From: Stenopsyche tienmushanensis
Taxonomy: Eukaryota > Arthropoda > Insecta > Trichoptera > Stenopsychidae
Reading direction: 5' to 3'
DNA length: 64,000 nucleotides
Assembly: GCA_008973525.1 (NCBI GenBank)
Contig: WACJ01000125.1
Location: 806,001-870,000, forward strand
The stretch's first letter is position 1; every line of letters starts with the position of its first letter. Shown piece by piece: positions 34,701 to 46,242 of this stretch. Made by a program: the position numbers and the translations under genes. Under the pieces are notes generated by a model that worked only from the letters and a program-made list of their open reading frames with translations, made no database searches and was not told where the DNA came from.

Positions 34701-37197
34701 AGAGATTGAATAAACAAGCATTTTTAATGTGCTTTGGTAACATGTTCATGAATGAAAATGTTCAATTTAAAATGCAATTTATTCTCATTACTTTTGTAGA
34801 TTGTGAAGAAAGGGCAATTCACTTTAAAGAGAAAGAAAAATAAGAATGAAGTGGAATATGGAGATCTTGTTTGCCCAATAATAGATCAAGCTTCAGGTGA
34901 AATATTAAGTGTAAGTCTCTAACACAACTAACCTTTACTTACTATTATTAATTTGTATTAATGTGCGACATCAGTAAATTATTTATTGATCATATTATTG
35001 TATAAACTTAGAGTTTTTGTCTAATTAAAGTAGACTTTAAAGAATACTAATTTTAAGCAATTTAGAAGTATATTTACAAGAGCTGGAATTGCTTTTATTT
35101 CTGTTACTATTAGGGGTATCGAAAAGAAATAGAAATTTTTTTATACCTGGCTTTAGGGTCAGTTTATATTGTGACGCGGTGCAGTAAACACTTATTTTTT
35201 AGTGCTTGTAAATTAAGACTATTGTCAATTTACTATTTTTAACAAAAAAAAAATTAACCGTGATTTAAATAAAAATGTCCAGACCAACAATTAGTGAAGA
35301 AAATTTGCGTCATTGTATGCTATTTTTATTTGATCAAAAAATGAAAACTAAAGAAGTGACACAGAAAATCAATGAAACATATGGTGATATATTGACACTA
35401 AGTAAATGTCATAGGTGGTTGAAAAAAATTCCAAACTGGTGACAGAAAACTTACAGATGCGCCTAAATCGGGAAGACCGCTAAAAATCGATGATGATGTC
35501 CTGTTAAATTTAGTAGAGTCTGATCCTCGTCAATCAATCAGAGAAATATCAAATAAACTTGGATGCCCATGGAAAAATGTACAAAATCACCTTCACCGCA
35601 TTGGAAAGTGTTCCAGGCAAGGAGTTTGGGTCCCTCACGATTTATCACAAACTGCACTAGAGCAGCGACGTACTATCTGCACTTCTCTTTTATCTAGGCA
35701 CGATTTAGAACCCTTTTTAAGGCGAATTGTTACCTGTGACGAAAAATGGGTCCTCTATAACAATACCACGCGAAAAAAACAATGACTTTCACCCGGTCAA
35801 TTAGCTTTACCTACGGCAAAGCCGAGCTTAACTGTAAATAAGGTGCTGTTATGTATTTGGTGGGATAGCCTTGGTGTTTTTTATTTTGAATTACTTAAAC
35901 CCGGTGAAACAATAACAGCAAACATGTATTGTGAACAATTAGAAAGAATGACACAAGAATTTAAAAAAAATCGGCCATTTTTAGTGAACAATAATAAGCG
36001 AATTCTTCAACAAGACAACGCACGACCTCATGCGGCAAAAGTTACGCAGCAAAAAAATATTGAACTTGGCTATGAACTTCTACCACATCCACCATATTCT
36101 CCAGACATCGTTCCATCGGATTATTATTTGTTTCGTGCCCTAGAACATTCTCTTCGTGAAAAAAAATTTACTAATGTGAATGAGATAAAAAATCATATGG
36201 AAAAGTTCTTTAAAGAAAAACCCAAAGACTTTTACAAAACAGGAATAGATAAATTACCTGAAAGATGGAAAAAGGTGTTAGAAAACGATGGACATTATTT
36301 ATAGAGTAGTTTTTAAGTTTTTTTTAAATAATGTTTTTTTCATAACTGTATGAAAATTTCTATTTCTTTTCGATACCCCTAATATATAATATCTTAAATA
36401 TCGCTAATTGAATGAAAACGGAACATTTTAAAATAATAAATACATTGTCTATCTGATTATCTTGTATAGATTGAGACACTACGTCCTGAATCTAAGACAA
36501 CTTGAGGTACTGTATGTGCTGGTATCCACGCAAACTAGCTTGCTTAACAAAGATGGCGAGTTCAGACAAAGCTGACGATTAATACTTCGTTGTACTCTCA
36601 TGACTTTATTTAATATATGAAATATTGTGATTCTATTTAGAGATGTGCATTAATATTGTTTTATAAATCTCTATCTATTTTGCATATACTTTCAGAATAA
36701 GATCCATAATTTCGAAGACCACATATATCAATGAATACATACATTAAAATTTGTTGGGTGTTAAGAATATTTTTGGACTGATAGTTTTAAAATCATTAAT
36801 GATGTAAATGTATTTTAAATATTAGCAAAATAATAATCGTAGATGAATTAAGATGTGTGTTTCACATGCATATTTAGGTTTTATGAATTTATATTTTCTT
36901 AATTTTGTGATATAACCTCATAACAGTTTGCAACTAATAATGTTTTGAATAACACTATTGGTGTCGGTGGCTATTAATTAATATCACAGTCACAAATCTT
37001 TTGCATCTACTTTAATTCTTCTTCATAGTTATATCGAAATTTTCCCTAGAAATATTGTAATAATGGTTTTATTCAATTTACAGATGACGAAGACGGAAGT
37101 AGGCGGAGAGGTGGCGGCTGTTTGTAGAACCAGTGACGAAATGTCTAATTCCACTGACTCTCCCCTTTCACAGCGGAGTGATCACAGTCGCTCCTGA
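25231..37197 (+). CDS. liprin-beta: liprin-beta (14 coding exons)
   Basis: Family role: synaptic/adhesion scaffold partnering liprin-alpha and LAR-type phosphatases. Exons: 25231-25732, 26187-26279, 26341-26505, 26607-27406, 27880-28059, 28167-28415, 28507-28726, 31529-31742, 32197-32419, 32503-32710, 33684-33875, 33956-34164, 34800-34910, 37084-37197. All join in phase to 1,159 residues. Residues 1-520 are disordered: Ser/Glu-rich, then His/Tyr/Ser-rich, ending in a Cys cluster. A short coiled coil (about 525-612) has VRRLESDKDSLQLQVSVLSE and SSLETQKLELM, close to vertebrate liprin-beta. Then PFQRGGVRATAAPRL and three SAM domains (about 815-882, 893-957, 988-1065) with VMEWLRAVDLAEYAPNLRG and LNIPPSKTLLRRHL. 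The coiled coil is much shorter than in vertebrates. The exon 2 start is ambiguous (26187 or 26202). Confidence 0.92.
26187..26505 (+). CDS. liprin-beta: liprin-beta exons 2-3
   Basis: Exon 2 (26187 or 26202 to 26279, donor GG|GTCAGT) reads EDEDSDDYCTSVTGLHPAVR. Exon 3 (26341-26505, donor AAG|GTCGAT) reads DCSLGSNSDSPDDSSTIIYA and is Ser-rich. The intron between them is only 61 bases. Phases agree on both sides; acceptor strength for exon 2 is modest. Confidence 0.6.
26607..27406 (+). CDS. liprin-beta: liprin-beta exon 4, His/Tyr/Ser-rich with terminal Cys cluster
   Basis: After a ttacacag acceptor the frame reads CDEDFQWIKSDPNANISYEP, then about 220 residues dominated by His, Ser, Arg, Tyr and Asn. 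It ends CYCHPSPYCCSCSDQ and HYGCK at donor AAG|GTATTG. Reading through the donor gives an immediate alternative stop (27440). Low-complexity, probably disordered; the Cys cluster could bind metal or be lipidated. Confidence 0.75.
27880..28415 (+). CDS. liprin-beta: liprin-beta exons 5-6, coiled coil
   Basis: Exon 5 (27880-28059) and exon 6 (28167-28415), both in phase 0, encode the region aligned with the start of the vertebrate liprin-beta coiled coil (LESDKDSLQLQVSVLSEQIA; SSLETQKLELM). After about 90 residues it turns to SPSPSPSPASS, so most of the vertebrate coil is absent. Confidence 0.9.
29737..30495 (-). mobile_element. Tigger element in liprin-beta intron 7
   Basis: TA-flanked, with inverted ends CAGTAGAAACTCGATTATC and, reversed, CAGTAGAACCTCGATTATC. 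The minus-strand frame reads FLPPNDTSVIQPMDQSIIET, the Tigger signature, followed by stop-interrupted transposase tail. It is antisense to the host gene and internally deleted (759 bp). Confidence 0.88.
31529..31742 (+). CDS. liprin-beta: liprin-beta exon 8, linker before SAM1
   Basis: Good tttatttcag acceptor. Encodes GKVSTGVKGWGSLFKGG and FQRGGVRATAAPRLQS, which align with the RGGTRATAGPRL block of vertebrate liprin-beta just before SAM1. Preceded by a 2.8-kb intron holding a Tigger. Confidence 0.9.
32197..32710 (+). CDS. liprin-beta: liprin-beta exons 9-10, SAM1 and SAM2
   Basis: Exon 9 (32197-32419) encodes SAM1: ITCEWLEALGLDCYN, ending LHKKKILLALLDLQ. Exon 10 (32503-32710) encodes SAM2: TLRWLEDAGLPQYREAW, ending QLHALSLRRG. 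Each SAM is nearly one exon. The W-L...LGL.Y spacing and the final basic helix are intact. Confidence 0.93.
32828..33418 (-). pseudogene. broken antisense ORF inside liprin-beta intron 10
   Basis: About 195 codons in one minus-strand frame with just two stops, four codons apart near 33090-33112. The upstream part has IISSSDDDSESPSRVLLPIF; the downstream part has MPQSSRLTQRHVRSNIRGWR. Could be a decayed intronless gene copy, a transposon ORF or a two-exon nested gene. Not recognised. Confidence 0.3.
33684..34164 (+). CDS. liprin-beta: liprin-beta exons 11-12, SAM3
   Basis: Exon 11 (33684-33875) begins IQVLRENNFSPDT, continuing the SAM2-SAM3 linker, and has VMEWLRAVDLAEYAPNLRG. Exon 12 (33956-34164) has GVHGGLMYYEVRF and NIPPSKTLLRRHL. 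This SAM3 is the most conserved part against vertebrates. The split Gly codon joins in phase. Confidence 0.95.
34800..37197 (+). CDS. liprin-beta: liprin-beta exons 13-14, C-terminal tail
   Basis: Exon 13 (34800-34910) encodes a basic then acidic tail (KRKKNKNEVEYGDLVCPI; vertebrates have RKKKQEDGEEYVCPME here). Exon 14 (37084-37197) encodes MTKTEVGGEVAAVCRTSDE and ends SDHSRS*. The 2.17-kb intron between them contains the mariner at 35110-36382. The vertebrate extension after this point is missing. Confidence 0.85.
35110..36382 (+). mobile_element. mariner element in liprin-beta intron 13
   Basis: TA-flanked 1,273-bp element with 30-bp perfect inverted ends starting TTAGGGGTATCGAAAAGAAA. 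It lies in the sense direction of the host gene, between exons 13 and 14. Full length for a mariner. Confidence 0.97.
35275..36304 (+). pseudogene. mariner transposase (DD34D), one frameshift and one nonsense codon
   Basis: Starts MSRPTISEENLRHCMLFLF, a mariner-type HTH domain. Catalytic motifs are VTCDEKWVLYNN, QQDNARPHAA and PSDYYLFRAL; exactly 34 residues separate the second and third Asp. A +1 shift falls in an A-run near 35430, where KCHRWLKK precedes the break. A TGA at about 35782-35784 replaces the expected Trp of the KQWLSPGQ motif. Otherwise nearly intact to the stop at 36304, so recently active but dead. Confidence 0.93.
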
Positions 37198-37361
37198 GAT
37201 TTACTTTCTTTCTGTTCATTACCAAGCTATTACGATAATATTTCTTCCTCCATATTAGTATGATTATGCACTCCTATGCCATAGATACTCTTCTGGAACA
37301 GATTTATTACTTGTTGTATTTTCATTTAACACATATTACGATTTACAATAATATTTTTGAG

Positions 37362-37382
37362 AATAAACTTGTCAAAAATAAA
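37362..37382 (+). promoter_or_regulatory. probable liprin-beta polyadenylation signals
   Basis: AATAAA at 37362-37367 and again at 37377-37382, 165-185 bases after the liprin-beta stop codon. More lie further downstream (about 37635), so a longer UTR is possible. Confidence 0.5.
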
Positions 37383-37399
37383 GCTTGAAAACGATGAAA

Positions 37400-39506
37400 A
37401 TCATCAAATGAATATTGCATGGTGCACAAACCAAAGACATTTTGTGATTAGTATGTCAGTGACTGGTTTTTGCCGAAGTTTAACTGAAGAGGTCATATAA
37501 ATACAAAAAATGAGTTTCATCATTACTGACTGAAATGTAATATTTATAATAATATCATCATCACTTAGATTGTATATGTTATTGTATCATATATTTAAAA
37601 CTGTTATATGCGTATCTTATAACTTTATCTAAAAATAAATGTATCATTATTATATATATCAAGTATAGTAAAGTTACGCATTTATTTGTTATTATAATCA
37701 TTTAGATTTGTTAAAAGATTTTAAATCTAAAGATCAAATAATTACGATTGAAATTCAGATAAAGTATGGCTCGGGAAAAGATTTTTCAAGTAATGGGGTA
37801 AGTTTTTTGCATAAGATCGTTAAGCATGGGCCACAACGTGAAAGATATTAGGTACAATAAATAGACCTTTAGAGGTCCTAAAGAAAAGTGTATAAATAAA
37901 AATAACATGTACATGCAATTTTTTCTTATGACCAGTTATTGTTCTTTTCATAAAAATAATATTTTAACATGTGTAAAAACCTTGCGCATCATTGCACTTA
38001 ATTTTTTTAAAGTCATCATTCTTTCCATATTGCAATATGTTTCGCTATAATCAATACACAATATCAAAAAGTTTAAGAAATATTGCTATCCCTCTAATTG
38101 CTGAGGATTTTAAAAGTAAAATAAAGAAGTAAATAATTTATTTCATAACTAAAATCAACATAACTAGATTTTCAAATACATTCTTTATATTTTTACAGAG
38201 CGTTTTGTATATAATTTATTTTTCCTAAAACATTCAATACTTTTTTGTTATTCCAATAAGCTCGGATGTTCTGGTCAACTTTATTTATAATTTTTGAACA
38301 TTGATATATAAAAGAAAATATATCGAGGGAATATTGATTAATAACAATAGAAAAATAATAAAATCCAATGTTCAGAGTCAGTATTTTCATAAAATTCTTT
38401 CATCTATATTTAGTACATGTTAATGTTATTTATTAAAATTCATGGGTATGTGTAAACCAGGTGCTAAAAATGTAGTTTTGTGAACATTTTCCGTATAAAT
38501 GATTGGGGAATATGTATAAGAGGATTATAAATGTTATTGTTTAAAAAATTGATCAAAACAAAAGTGTTCAAAGTGATTTCCATCAAATCAGGGGAAACAT
38601 TTTTTTATCATATGAGTAATTAAATATTTTCGGCTAAAACTTATCGTAAACTAAGAGGCTTTTTTAAAATTTACTTTAATCTCTAAATTTGCCAAATCCT
38701 TATACTAATTTTTAATACTTAAGTAGTAAATTAAGACTTTGAAATAGTACTGTACCATTATCTTTCGACTATTCCACATATTATTGGATAGTCCTTTTAG
38801 ATAATTTAAAATGGGATTATTTTTACAATTACAATTACAAAATGCATTTTTCAACATTCAATATTTTGACAATACTAGAATTTCTATTAGAAAATTGATA
38901 TTACATTGAATTGTTTAATGCATCCAAATATATTGGCTTTACAAGATTTAAATGAATATTTTGCAAACACCATGCTTTCTGTACTATATCTAATGAAGAC
39001 TCTTAATATTAAACTAATTTAATTCTTTGTTACCTTTCAGATTCTATGTAAAATTTGTAGCGTAGTATTTTAATTGTGATTTTTTAGTATTCAAGCGAAT
39101 TATTCTATGGTTATTCATTGAAATATGTTTTTTATCTTTAATGAAAATTTACTTGTTTGTAGTATGATAATAGTGAAAGGATATGTGAATTAATAATATC
39201 TAGATGATAACACTCCTCCCAAAGTATTTTTATTGTATGGTATTAAAAAGGTTATGCAGAGTTGTATCTGTTCATATGATGCAGATAACGTTTTTGATTA
39301 ATATTTTGTTTGCGCACCAATGTCAGATTTATTTATTAAATGGTAATAATATATATTTTTTGATAATAAAATAGGTTTTTTTAAACTTTTTCATCTTATC
39401 AATTTTTTCAAGAATAATTTTAGATTTGAATAATGCCAATGATGCGATTTTGCTTGGTTTCATATTCAGCAGTTTCATCAAAAATTCATACATTATTTGT
39501 CTATAG
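37400..39506. other. AT-rich stretch, 3' flank of liprin-beta
   Basis: No exon, RNA gene or element border seen. The first few hundred bases may be 3' UTR. Confidence 0.5.
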
Positions 39507-41018
39507 CAGCGGTTCCTAATATTTTTAGTCTCGATTTTACCCCCTTTAAAATTTTGTTGAAGAAAACAACATATACATACAAATAGCCTTTATTTATCAT
39601 GAAATTGCACAAAAATATACGAAATTACAATTTTTACATACTTCCTTAATTAATTAATGATGGTTAATGTAAAGGTTGAAATTGTTTTGCATTTGCAAGT
39701 TTTTTATGATTATGATAGGTTTAGTTTCACTTAACGCGCATTCTTAGAGCTGTCAACTATAATAGGATATTCAGCACTTACTTTTCGCCAAAATGTACAT
39801 GTCATAGTTTTGAAAATGCTATTCTTTCCACTTTTTCAAGTTCCACTTCTCTGAAAATGCTATTCTCGAGTAGTCCGAGAGAAATTCTACTTTGGGTGAC
39901 ACATCTTCGTCTTTAAAAATTTCATCATCAGTAAAAAATGGTCCTAATATCCAAGAATTAATGGTAAATCACAGAATTTTCAAACGTAATTTTTTTAGAT
40001 TTCTCATTTGCCAATTGCTCGCACAGTTGTGTAAACATCGATATATATCGCCAATTTGAACTCTGCGTTGGTAAATTTCCAATTTATGCAGAATACTTGC
40101 AACTTTATCCTGTACCGTCAAGATATTCATCATTTTCCTTGTCGTCAGAGTGTTAATTTCACTGAAAAAATCAGCAAGATACGCCAGCATTTCGATAAAT
40201 GATTTGTCTTTTATTTTTGAGTACAAGATTATTTCTTTTTGTGTTCTCTGGTTTTCGAGAAACAATCATATTTCTTCACAGAGCTCATAAACCCAGTTTA
40301 AAATGCTCCCTCTCGACTGCCAGCGTATCCCTATTTGATACAAAAAACCATTAAATTTGGCTCCAACTTCATCGCACAAAACTTTTAATAATCCGGAATT
40401 CGTAGCGCTGCCGCGAATATGATTCGCAATTTTTATTACATCACTCAACGCGCTTAGTAAATCTGAAAGAAGCTTCTTAACAGCCAAATCGTATCTTAAT
40501 TATTTTAATTTTATTTTACGTATTTTAATTACACTTCTCATTTAGTAAGATAGAGGAAAATAGGATATTAAAAAACCTCTTTGCCATTCTTTTAGTTTAC
40601 TTGGGTTCATGCTCTCTGTATCAAGAACTTTATTACATATAATACACTGAGGCTTTTCTATATTCTTATCAACAATATTCGTGAAACCCCATTGTAGAAA
40701 TGCTTCTTTATACAAGCGCTTTTTTCCAGAAGTAGAAGTCATTCGCCTTAAATTTTGTTACAAATGTGAAATGTGCAAATTAGTGCTTGAGTAAATTGAA
40801 ATTGAATCGTCTTCGTGTGCCTTCATCCTTCTCCTTGCGAGAAGGATTGCTTGAAAGGGATTAGAACACAGTGCGAGACTTCTTGAAAGAGAGTGCAAGT
40901 CACATGGCGCTCATCTGTCATTCTATTATTATATCTAAATACAAAAAAATATTAGCGTCATTGCAGAATAGCTGTTTTACCCCTCCAGGGAAAATTACCT
41001 CCAGGTTAGAAACCGCTG
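39507..41018 (-). mobile_element. ZBED/FAM200-type hAT element, 1.5 kb
   Basis: Inverted ends CAGCGGTTCCTAA and, reversed, CAGCGGTTTCTAA. Flanks gtctatag and acctatag agree at 6 of 8 bases (hAT-type duplication). Distinct from the CCCGGGAT family. It carries minus-strand transposase fragments and is internally deleted. Confidence 0.9.
39969..40742 (-). pseudogene. hAT transposase fragments (BED finger and catalytic-core pieces)
   Basis: 40542-40742: a BED zinc finger (CIICNKVLDTESMNPSKLKE) after KEAFLQWGFTNI. 40266-40487: IKIANHIRGSATNSGLLKVL and IGIRWQSRGSILNWVYEL, typical of ZBED5/FAM200-like hAT proteins. 39969-40265: FSEINTLTTRKMMNILTVQD, the following helical region. Several frame breaks and missing middle and C-terminal parts. 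Confidence 0.88.
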
Positions 41019-43739
41019 ACCTATAGTAGCTTTGCATTTTTCTGTAATGGGTATTATTGTCGTTGTGTTTATTATAATTAGATTTCTACACTCAGTATAA
41101 AAAAGTTTTATAATGCTCTTTAAATTGATTGTTGAAAAACAAATGTTTTGTGAGAGAGATTTAGTGTAATCATTATTACATGATTTATTTTTTATTCTCT
41201 TGAATTGAGCTTAAAAAATATGTGAATGAATTTTCTTGTAATTTATAAGAGTAGATTATATCAATTTCTAATGCCAAAATATATTCCTTTGTATGAAAAT
41301 ACAACTGTTTTTAAGGTCTCTTTGTAATAGAATACATGTCACTTTATCGTTGATATATTTGCCTATTTATTATCTTAGTGCTTATGGATTATAAAATCAT
41401 AGGGGGCAAAAAAGAAAATTGTACAAAATGACACTTTTGTATGGGGTAGCCTGTTGAATTTTTAATTTATAAGCTTGAAAATGTAGAAAATATATAAAAT
41501 CCATTGTTGATGAATATTGATTTTGTTGTATACTATTAATAATATTAAGAAATGTAGTGGTATTATTAAAAACGGTGTAATCTGGTTGATTTTTTGTGAA
41601 ATGTTTTAATATAAAATGGAATACTTATATAAAGAATAATATAAAACACTGCCATTTTTAATTAAATATTTAATTGAACAAATGTGCACAGTTTGACAAA
41701 TAAAACATTAATATTTTGTGTTTTCGATAAGTATTAAATAGTGTATCAAATCAAACACTGTTTATTCCGTGACCTGAAATCGGACCAACCTATCAAATTC
41801 AATTTTAAGGGGTCTTTTTTAATATCATGTTTCCGTATTTGCGCATCAATATTTTGTTAACACATTGTTTTATTTGTAAGGACAATTGGTCTTTTATCAA
41901 TTACACGATCAAACCTTTTATTTTTGTAATCTATCGCCTCTTTTAGAGTTACCGTTCTTAGTTCTCCTTTCACAATTATGTCTTCCACTTAAATGATTTA
42001 TGTGTAAATCAAAAAATCAAGAACCTTTCTATGTAAATCGGATTATTTCATAGTACAATATATATTTATTCAAGCTATTCAATAAGATGTGTTAGCCTTT
42101 ACAATAACTTAATAAGATATTATTAATATGAATACAGTGTATGAAATATAAGAATTCAGGTTGATAAGGGCGTTAAGAACGTTTATGATAAGATGCAAAA
42201 TAAATATATCAAGCTTTTCTAACTTTAATATCAAATAAATATATCGTGTTATTCTTAATTAACCTTTTAAGTGCCCTATACTCTACAAAGTAGGTTAACC
42301 GAGGCTTTTTATACATTTTTTAATAGTACATATTTATAAAATAGATTTTTCAAGAATTACACAAGTCATTTTTAGATTTTTGTTGATAAAAAGTCAAAAA
42401 TATTGTATTTATCTAGTTTCAATATTTTGAGCAACATTAAGATAAATTCTTTATCTCTGAAGTTATATAAACCAATTGACTTGTAAAAATATGTATCCAT
42501 TATTTCAGAACTTCAAGATACATATAAATTGATTGTAATCATTAGTTTGATTATTCTTATTTTTAAGTGATATATTTAATGTATATTACTCAATATTGTG
42601 TTATGATTATTTTATTTTATACTATGAGTATTATTCTCGTTGAAAGTTCACATTCACGCTTATTCTTGTTAGTTTGTGACTTTGATCTTAATTGCTTTGA
42701 AATTCAATTTAATATTAGTATTAAAGTCTTAACAGTATTGCACGTACTTCATATCATTCTGTATATTGTTTAAATAGTAAAACATTCTTTAATTTCCTGT
42801 AATACATGGTTTATTTTGAAAATTTAAAAACTCTTTTGAGACATTTATAAACCATAATTACTCAAAATGTATTGTATTAAACTAGCACATTGAAAAAGAG
42901 CTTCACTGTTGAAGGTGGTTTAAATGAGATTTGTATTATTTTTTGTTACCCATAACATATCAGCTGAAAATCATGCACTTTTGATACATTTTCTTATTTT
43001 TTTACTTACACTAAATGTATCTGATGTCAGTTATAGACAATAATTTATAAATTAATGAAAAAATATATTTTAGACGACCATTGTTTATTATTACTTAACG
43101 ATACTTACTCTAAAATGACCAAACATGTAATATATGTACACAAATCACATTAATTTCATTATGCTCTTAATTTTGTAATGTTAGTTTTGTATTTGTATAG
43201 CTGTTATAAACGAAAATTGGCTTTTTTCAATATGAGGTAAAATTTACTTTTGAAACATGATATTAATATATAATATCAATAACCATAATCATGATCGATT
43301 TATCAATATATGTGCATATATGTATGTTAGCACAAATAAAAAATATCCTATAATACATATTAATCTTATTGTTTCACATCAATAAAAAATTATTAATTAC
43401 ATGATATTTTATTATCTTAGTTATTTTTTCCCCCATGCTTTAGAGATGTTATTGAAAATTGTTTTGCTACACTGGTCATGTGATTCTGTTTTAAACAAAG
43501 CTTTTCATATGCATTAATTATGCATTTACATTTAAATTGGATTGGATATATTGTATTTTTGCAGAACTTCATCAAAACTTCAAGACAAAAAAATATATCT
43601 CGTTATCTAGTTCCAATCATTTCTCAAAAATATTGGAAAACATGTCAAAAGTACGAATAAATACAACTAATTGAGCTACGCCCCCCAATATCCATATTTT
43701 CGTCACAGAAAATGGTAAATCCTTGGAAACTAGAAGATT
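41019..43739. other. AT-rich intergenic stretch, no gene seen
   Basis: Very AT-rich, no splice-consistent coding; frames of 60-70 codons have biased composition. Nothing recognised. Confidence 0.5.
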
Positions 43740-43930
43740 TTTCTCACAAATGGAGAAGCGTTAAAACTTAATAAATGTTATAGATGGAGAAAAAAATAAA
43801 AATAACGATAGAGATTTCAGGGTTGCCCCTAAAATAGAAAGGCCTTTAAAATTGAATGATGACGTATTGACGTCATTCGTAGAACCAGATGAAATGAAAC
43901 AAATAATTGTGGGAATTTGTCTAAAATTTA
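43740..43930 (+). pseudogene. mariner transposase scrap
   Basis: Frames read FRVAPKIERPLKLNDDVLTS and VEPDEMKQ, matching the mariner order seen at 35455-35545 (APKSGRPLKIDDDVL, VESDPRQ). Preceded by a KCYRW-like fragment. No ends visible. Confidence 0.5.
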
Positions 43931-44959
43931 ATATGTGGCGATCATTAAAGCGGCAGAAATTACTACGTCGGATATTCCGAAATCTGATCGTTTGAATAAT
44001 TTCACGCTCGAAGGATTAGTCGTTGATATTTTCAAAATTACATTTGGTGAAACTTTACTTTTGTGAATTAATCGTATGGGTTTTAAGAATGAAAGAATAT
44101 TGAATTCGGTTTAATCGTCGCGTCAGTACAACTGAGACCTTTGTCGGCATAGCATACGTTTCATTTTTGTTGGATCGAAGGTTTCAGCGGGTGCCTCCTT
44201 GGGGTCAGCGAAAGCTGAAAAAGTAATCTTCTAGTATTGTAGTGAAAAGAAACAATTTGGAAGAGTGTAACCGCCGGCGGTACGTGATTTCCCAAGTGGA
44301 CCGACTTTGTTTGGCGGCTCATGCCGAAGGAAAAGTTTTCGCGAGACCAGACATGGAGAAGGTGTCAATTTTACCCCTTTCGGTTATACGACAATATTTT
44401 TTCCATATGTCTCTCGAATAAGCCAAGTCCTCAAGGAAACATACACACATAATACAAACTCAAACTATAATTTTCTAAGAAGTATCGAAGGGAATCCTAG
44501 GACTCTATAGGGAATCACCTGCAGAGAAGTGCTCCATTTATATATTATATATAAACTGATAAAACTGAATATATTTTTATTAAGAATTAACATTTCATAT
44601 TTGAATATTAGGTTAAAGAGCGGCGTGATGAGAAGACTTCAAATGATTCTTCCTTCTCTTTCCGACAAACTGCCGATTGGAGTTTCATTTTTCGTGATGT
44701 TCAAGCCTATTTACCCTACCGCGCTTATATAAGTTTCACTTCAAAACATTTTTATGATATAAAAATCATGTATTAGTGATCTGTACTCGTCCTACACTCT
44801 TCCATAATTATTCTACACCGGACAAAAAAGTTGCATACTATTAAAATTCCAAAAAGACTCTTTTCACTAAATTTTCACTAAAAATAGCAGAGTACAGATA
44901 ATTAAAAGAGAATTTTCAACGAGAATGGAAATCAAGCCTTTTAGTCAATATAGTTATAA
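43931..44959. other. intergenic, with a GC-richer patch at 44100-44360
   Basis: The patch (gtaaccgccggcggtacgtg and neighbours) has no long frame or splice-supported exon. It might be a promoter or untranslated exon of an unseen gene. The rest is AT-rich. Confidence 0.3.
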
Positions 44960-45140
44960 TACATGCGTGATTCATCATCATCATAGTCCAGTCATTAACA
45001 GTCCACTGCGGAACTATGGGCCTCTTCAATATACATTCACAGGAAGGGGTTACATCCATCTCGTCTGTATCATACATTCACCTCCTCATTCGCTCGACAT
45101 TGCGGGTCTCCTGAATGAATGTATACGTCTCGATAGTTGT
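44960..45140 (+). repeat. interspersed repeat, CACTGCGG family, copy 2
   Basis: atcatcatcatagtccagtc, then CCACTGCGGAACTATGGGCC, then cattcacaggaaggggttac. The clearest of three copies; see 3003 and 52010. Confidence 0.55.
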
Positions 45141-45291
45141 GGGAGATTTATAAAGATCGTGTAGTTTTACTTGGGAGAAAGTGAAATACTATCCTAGAAG
45201 ACCTTTTTGATTTTACTAGAAAGGTCTTTCCGGAGTGCAAAGACCAGCCCCTCCTTTCCTTGGTAGGGCGTTGCCGGGTTAGGGTGAAGAC

Positions 45292-46242
45292 TAGGGAATC
45301 CAATCCCGAGCCAAAATTTCGATCCCGGGATTTCGGGATTTCATTAGACAATCTCGGGACCAGTCCAGGGATCGCGGGATTGGGATTTTCAATATTTTAG
45401 GAATTTACCTTAATGAATTTGATCAAAAATTACGAATAAGTCCATTTGTTAAATATAAAAAATCACTTGAAGGCCAAAGAATTTTATTTATTTAAGAAAA
45501 GATAAAAATACAATTCAAAAATAGATAAATAAAACACTAAAAAATTCAAATATTATTTTGAAAATAAGCCCGAAGTAACATTAACATTAAACATTAGTGT
45601 TTCGTCATTTAGTCTGGATCTGATTTTGGAAGTCAGACAACTTGCTGCTAAAAATGCACGCTCAACTTCCACACTCGTTGGAGGTATCGTCATCAGATAT
45701 TTAAATGCTAGTTCGAGTTGATAGCCGCGTGAGCCCTCATTTTCGTATAACACCATTAATGTGACTGATAAAATTCTTTTCTGCTGAGACACGGACTAAA
45801 AATCGCAAAATTCCCGATTTCCCGACAAATTATTTATTTCCGTCGCTGCAGATGAATACTTATATACTATAATACTTTGATGTGATTTGTAACTATATTA
45901 CGGAGGAATACAAAAATTCTGAACCCCGTATCTATTATATTTCATATCGATATTCCCGTTATTAGAGTCGAGGTGTAGTAAATACATCACCGGTAGGGAA
46001 AGGTTAAAATATCAATTTAAAAAACATATTTATATAGTTTTAAAAAACGCCACTGTTTCTAAGCGTCCAGATTTCGTCGGGAATGTCTCGATTTAGTAGC
46101 CTTCATCGTGTTGGTGAGGTGTACGATTTCTGTTAGATAAAAATTTTAGTCCCGGGATTTTCGGGATTACGTTTTCTAATCCCGGGATTCTTAAGTACCT
46201 AAAACTGTCCGGGATTCCGAGATCCCGGGATTGGATTCCCTA
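45292..46242 (-). mobile_element. CCCGGGAT hAT family, copy 4 (complete ends)
   Basis: Ends TAGGGAATCCAATCCCG and CGGGATTGGATTCCCTA with a perfect 8-bp target duplication GTGAAGAC at 45284-45291 and 46243-46250. Both subterminal regions carry clusters of atcccgggat-type palindromes, probable transposase-binding sites. At 951 bp it is too short for a full hAT transposase. Confidence 0.95.
45553..45792 (-). pseudogene. hAT C-terminal dimerisation fragment in copy 4
   Basis: The 79-codon frame has IPPTSVEVERAFLAASCLTS followed by KIRSRLNDETLMFN, the hATC signature (P-x-S-x-x-x-E-R-x-F ... S-x-x-R-x-x-L). Only the last exon of the ancestral transposase survives. Confidence 0.88.
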
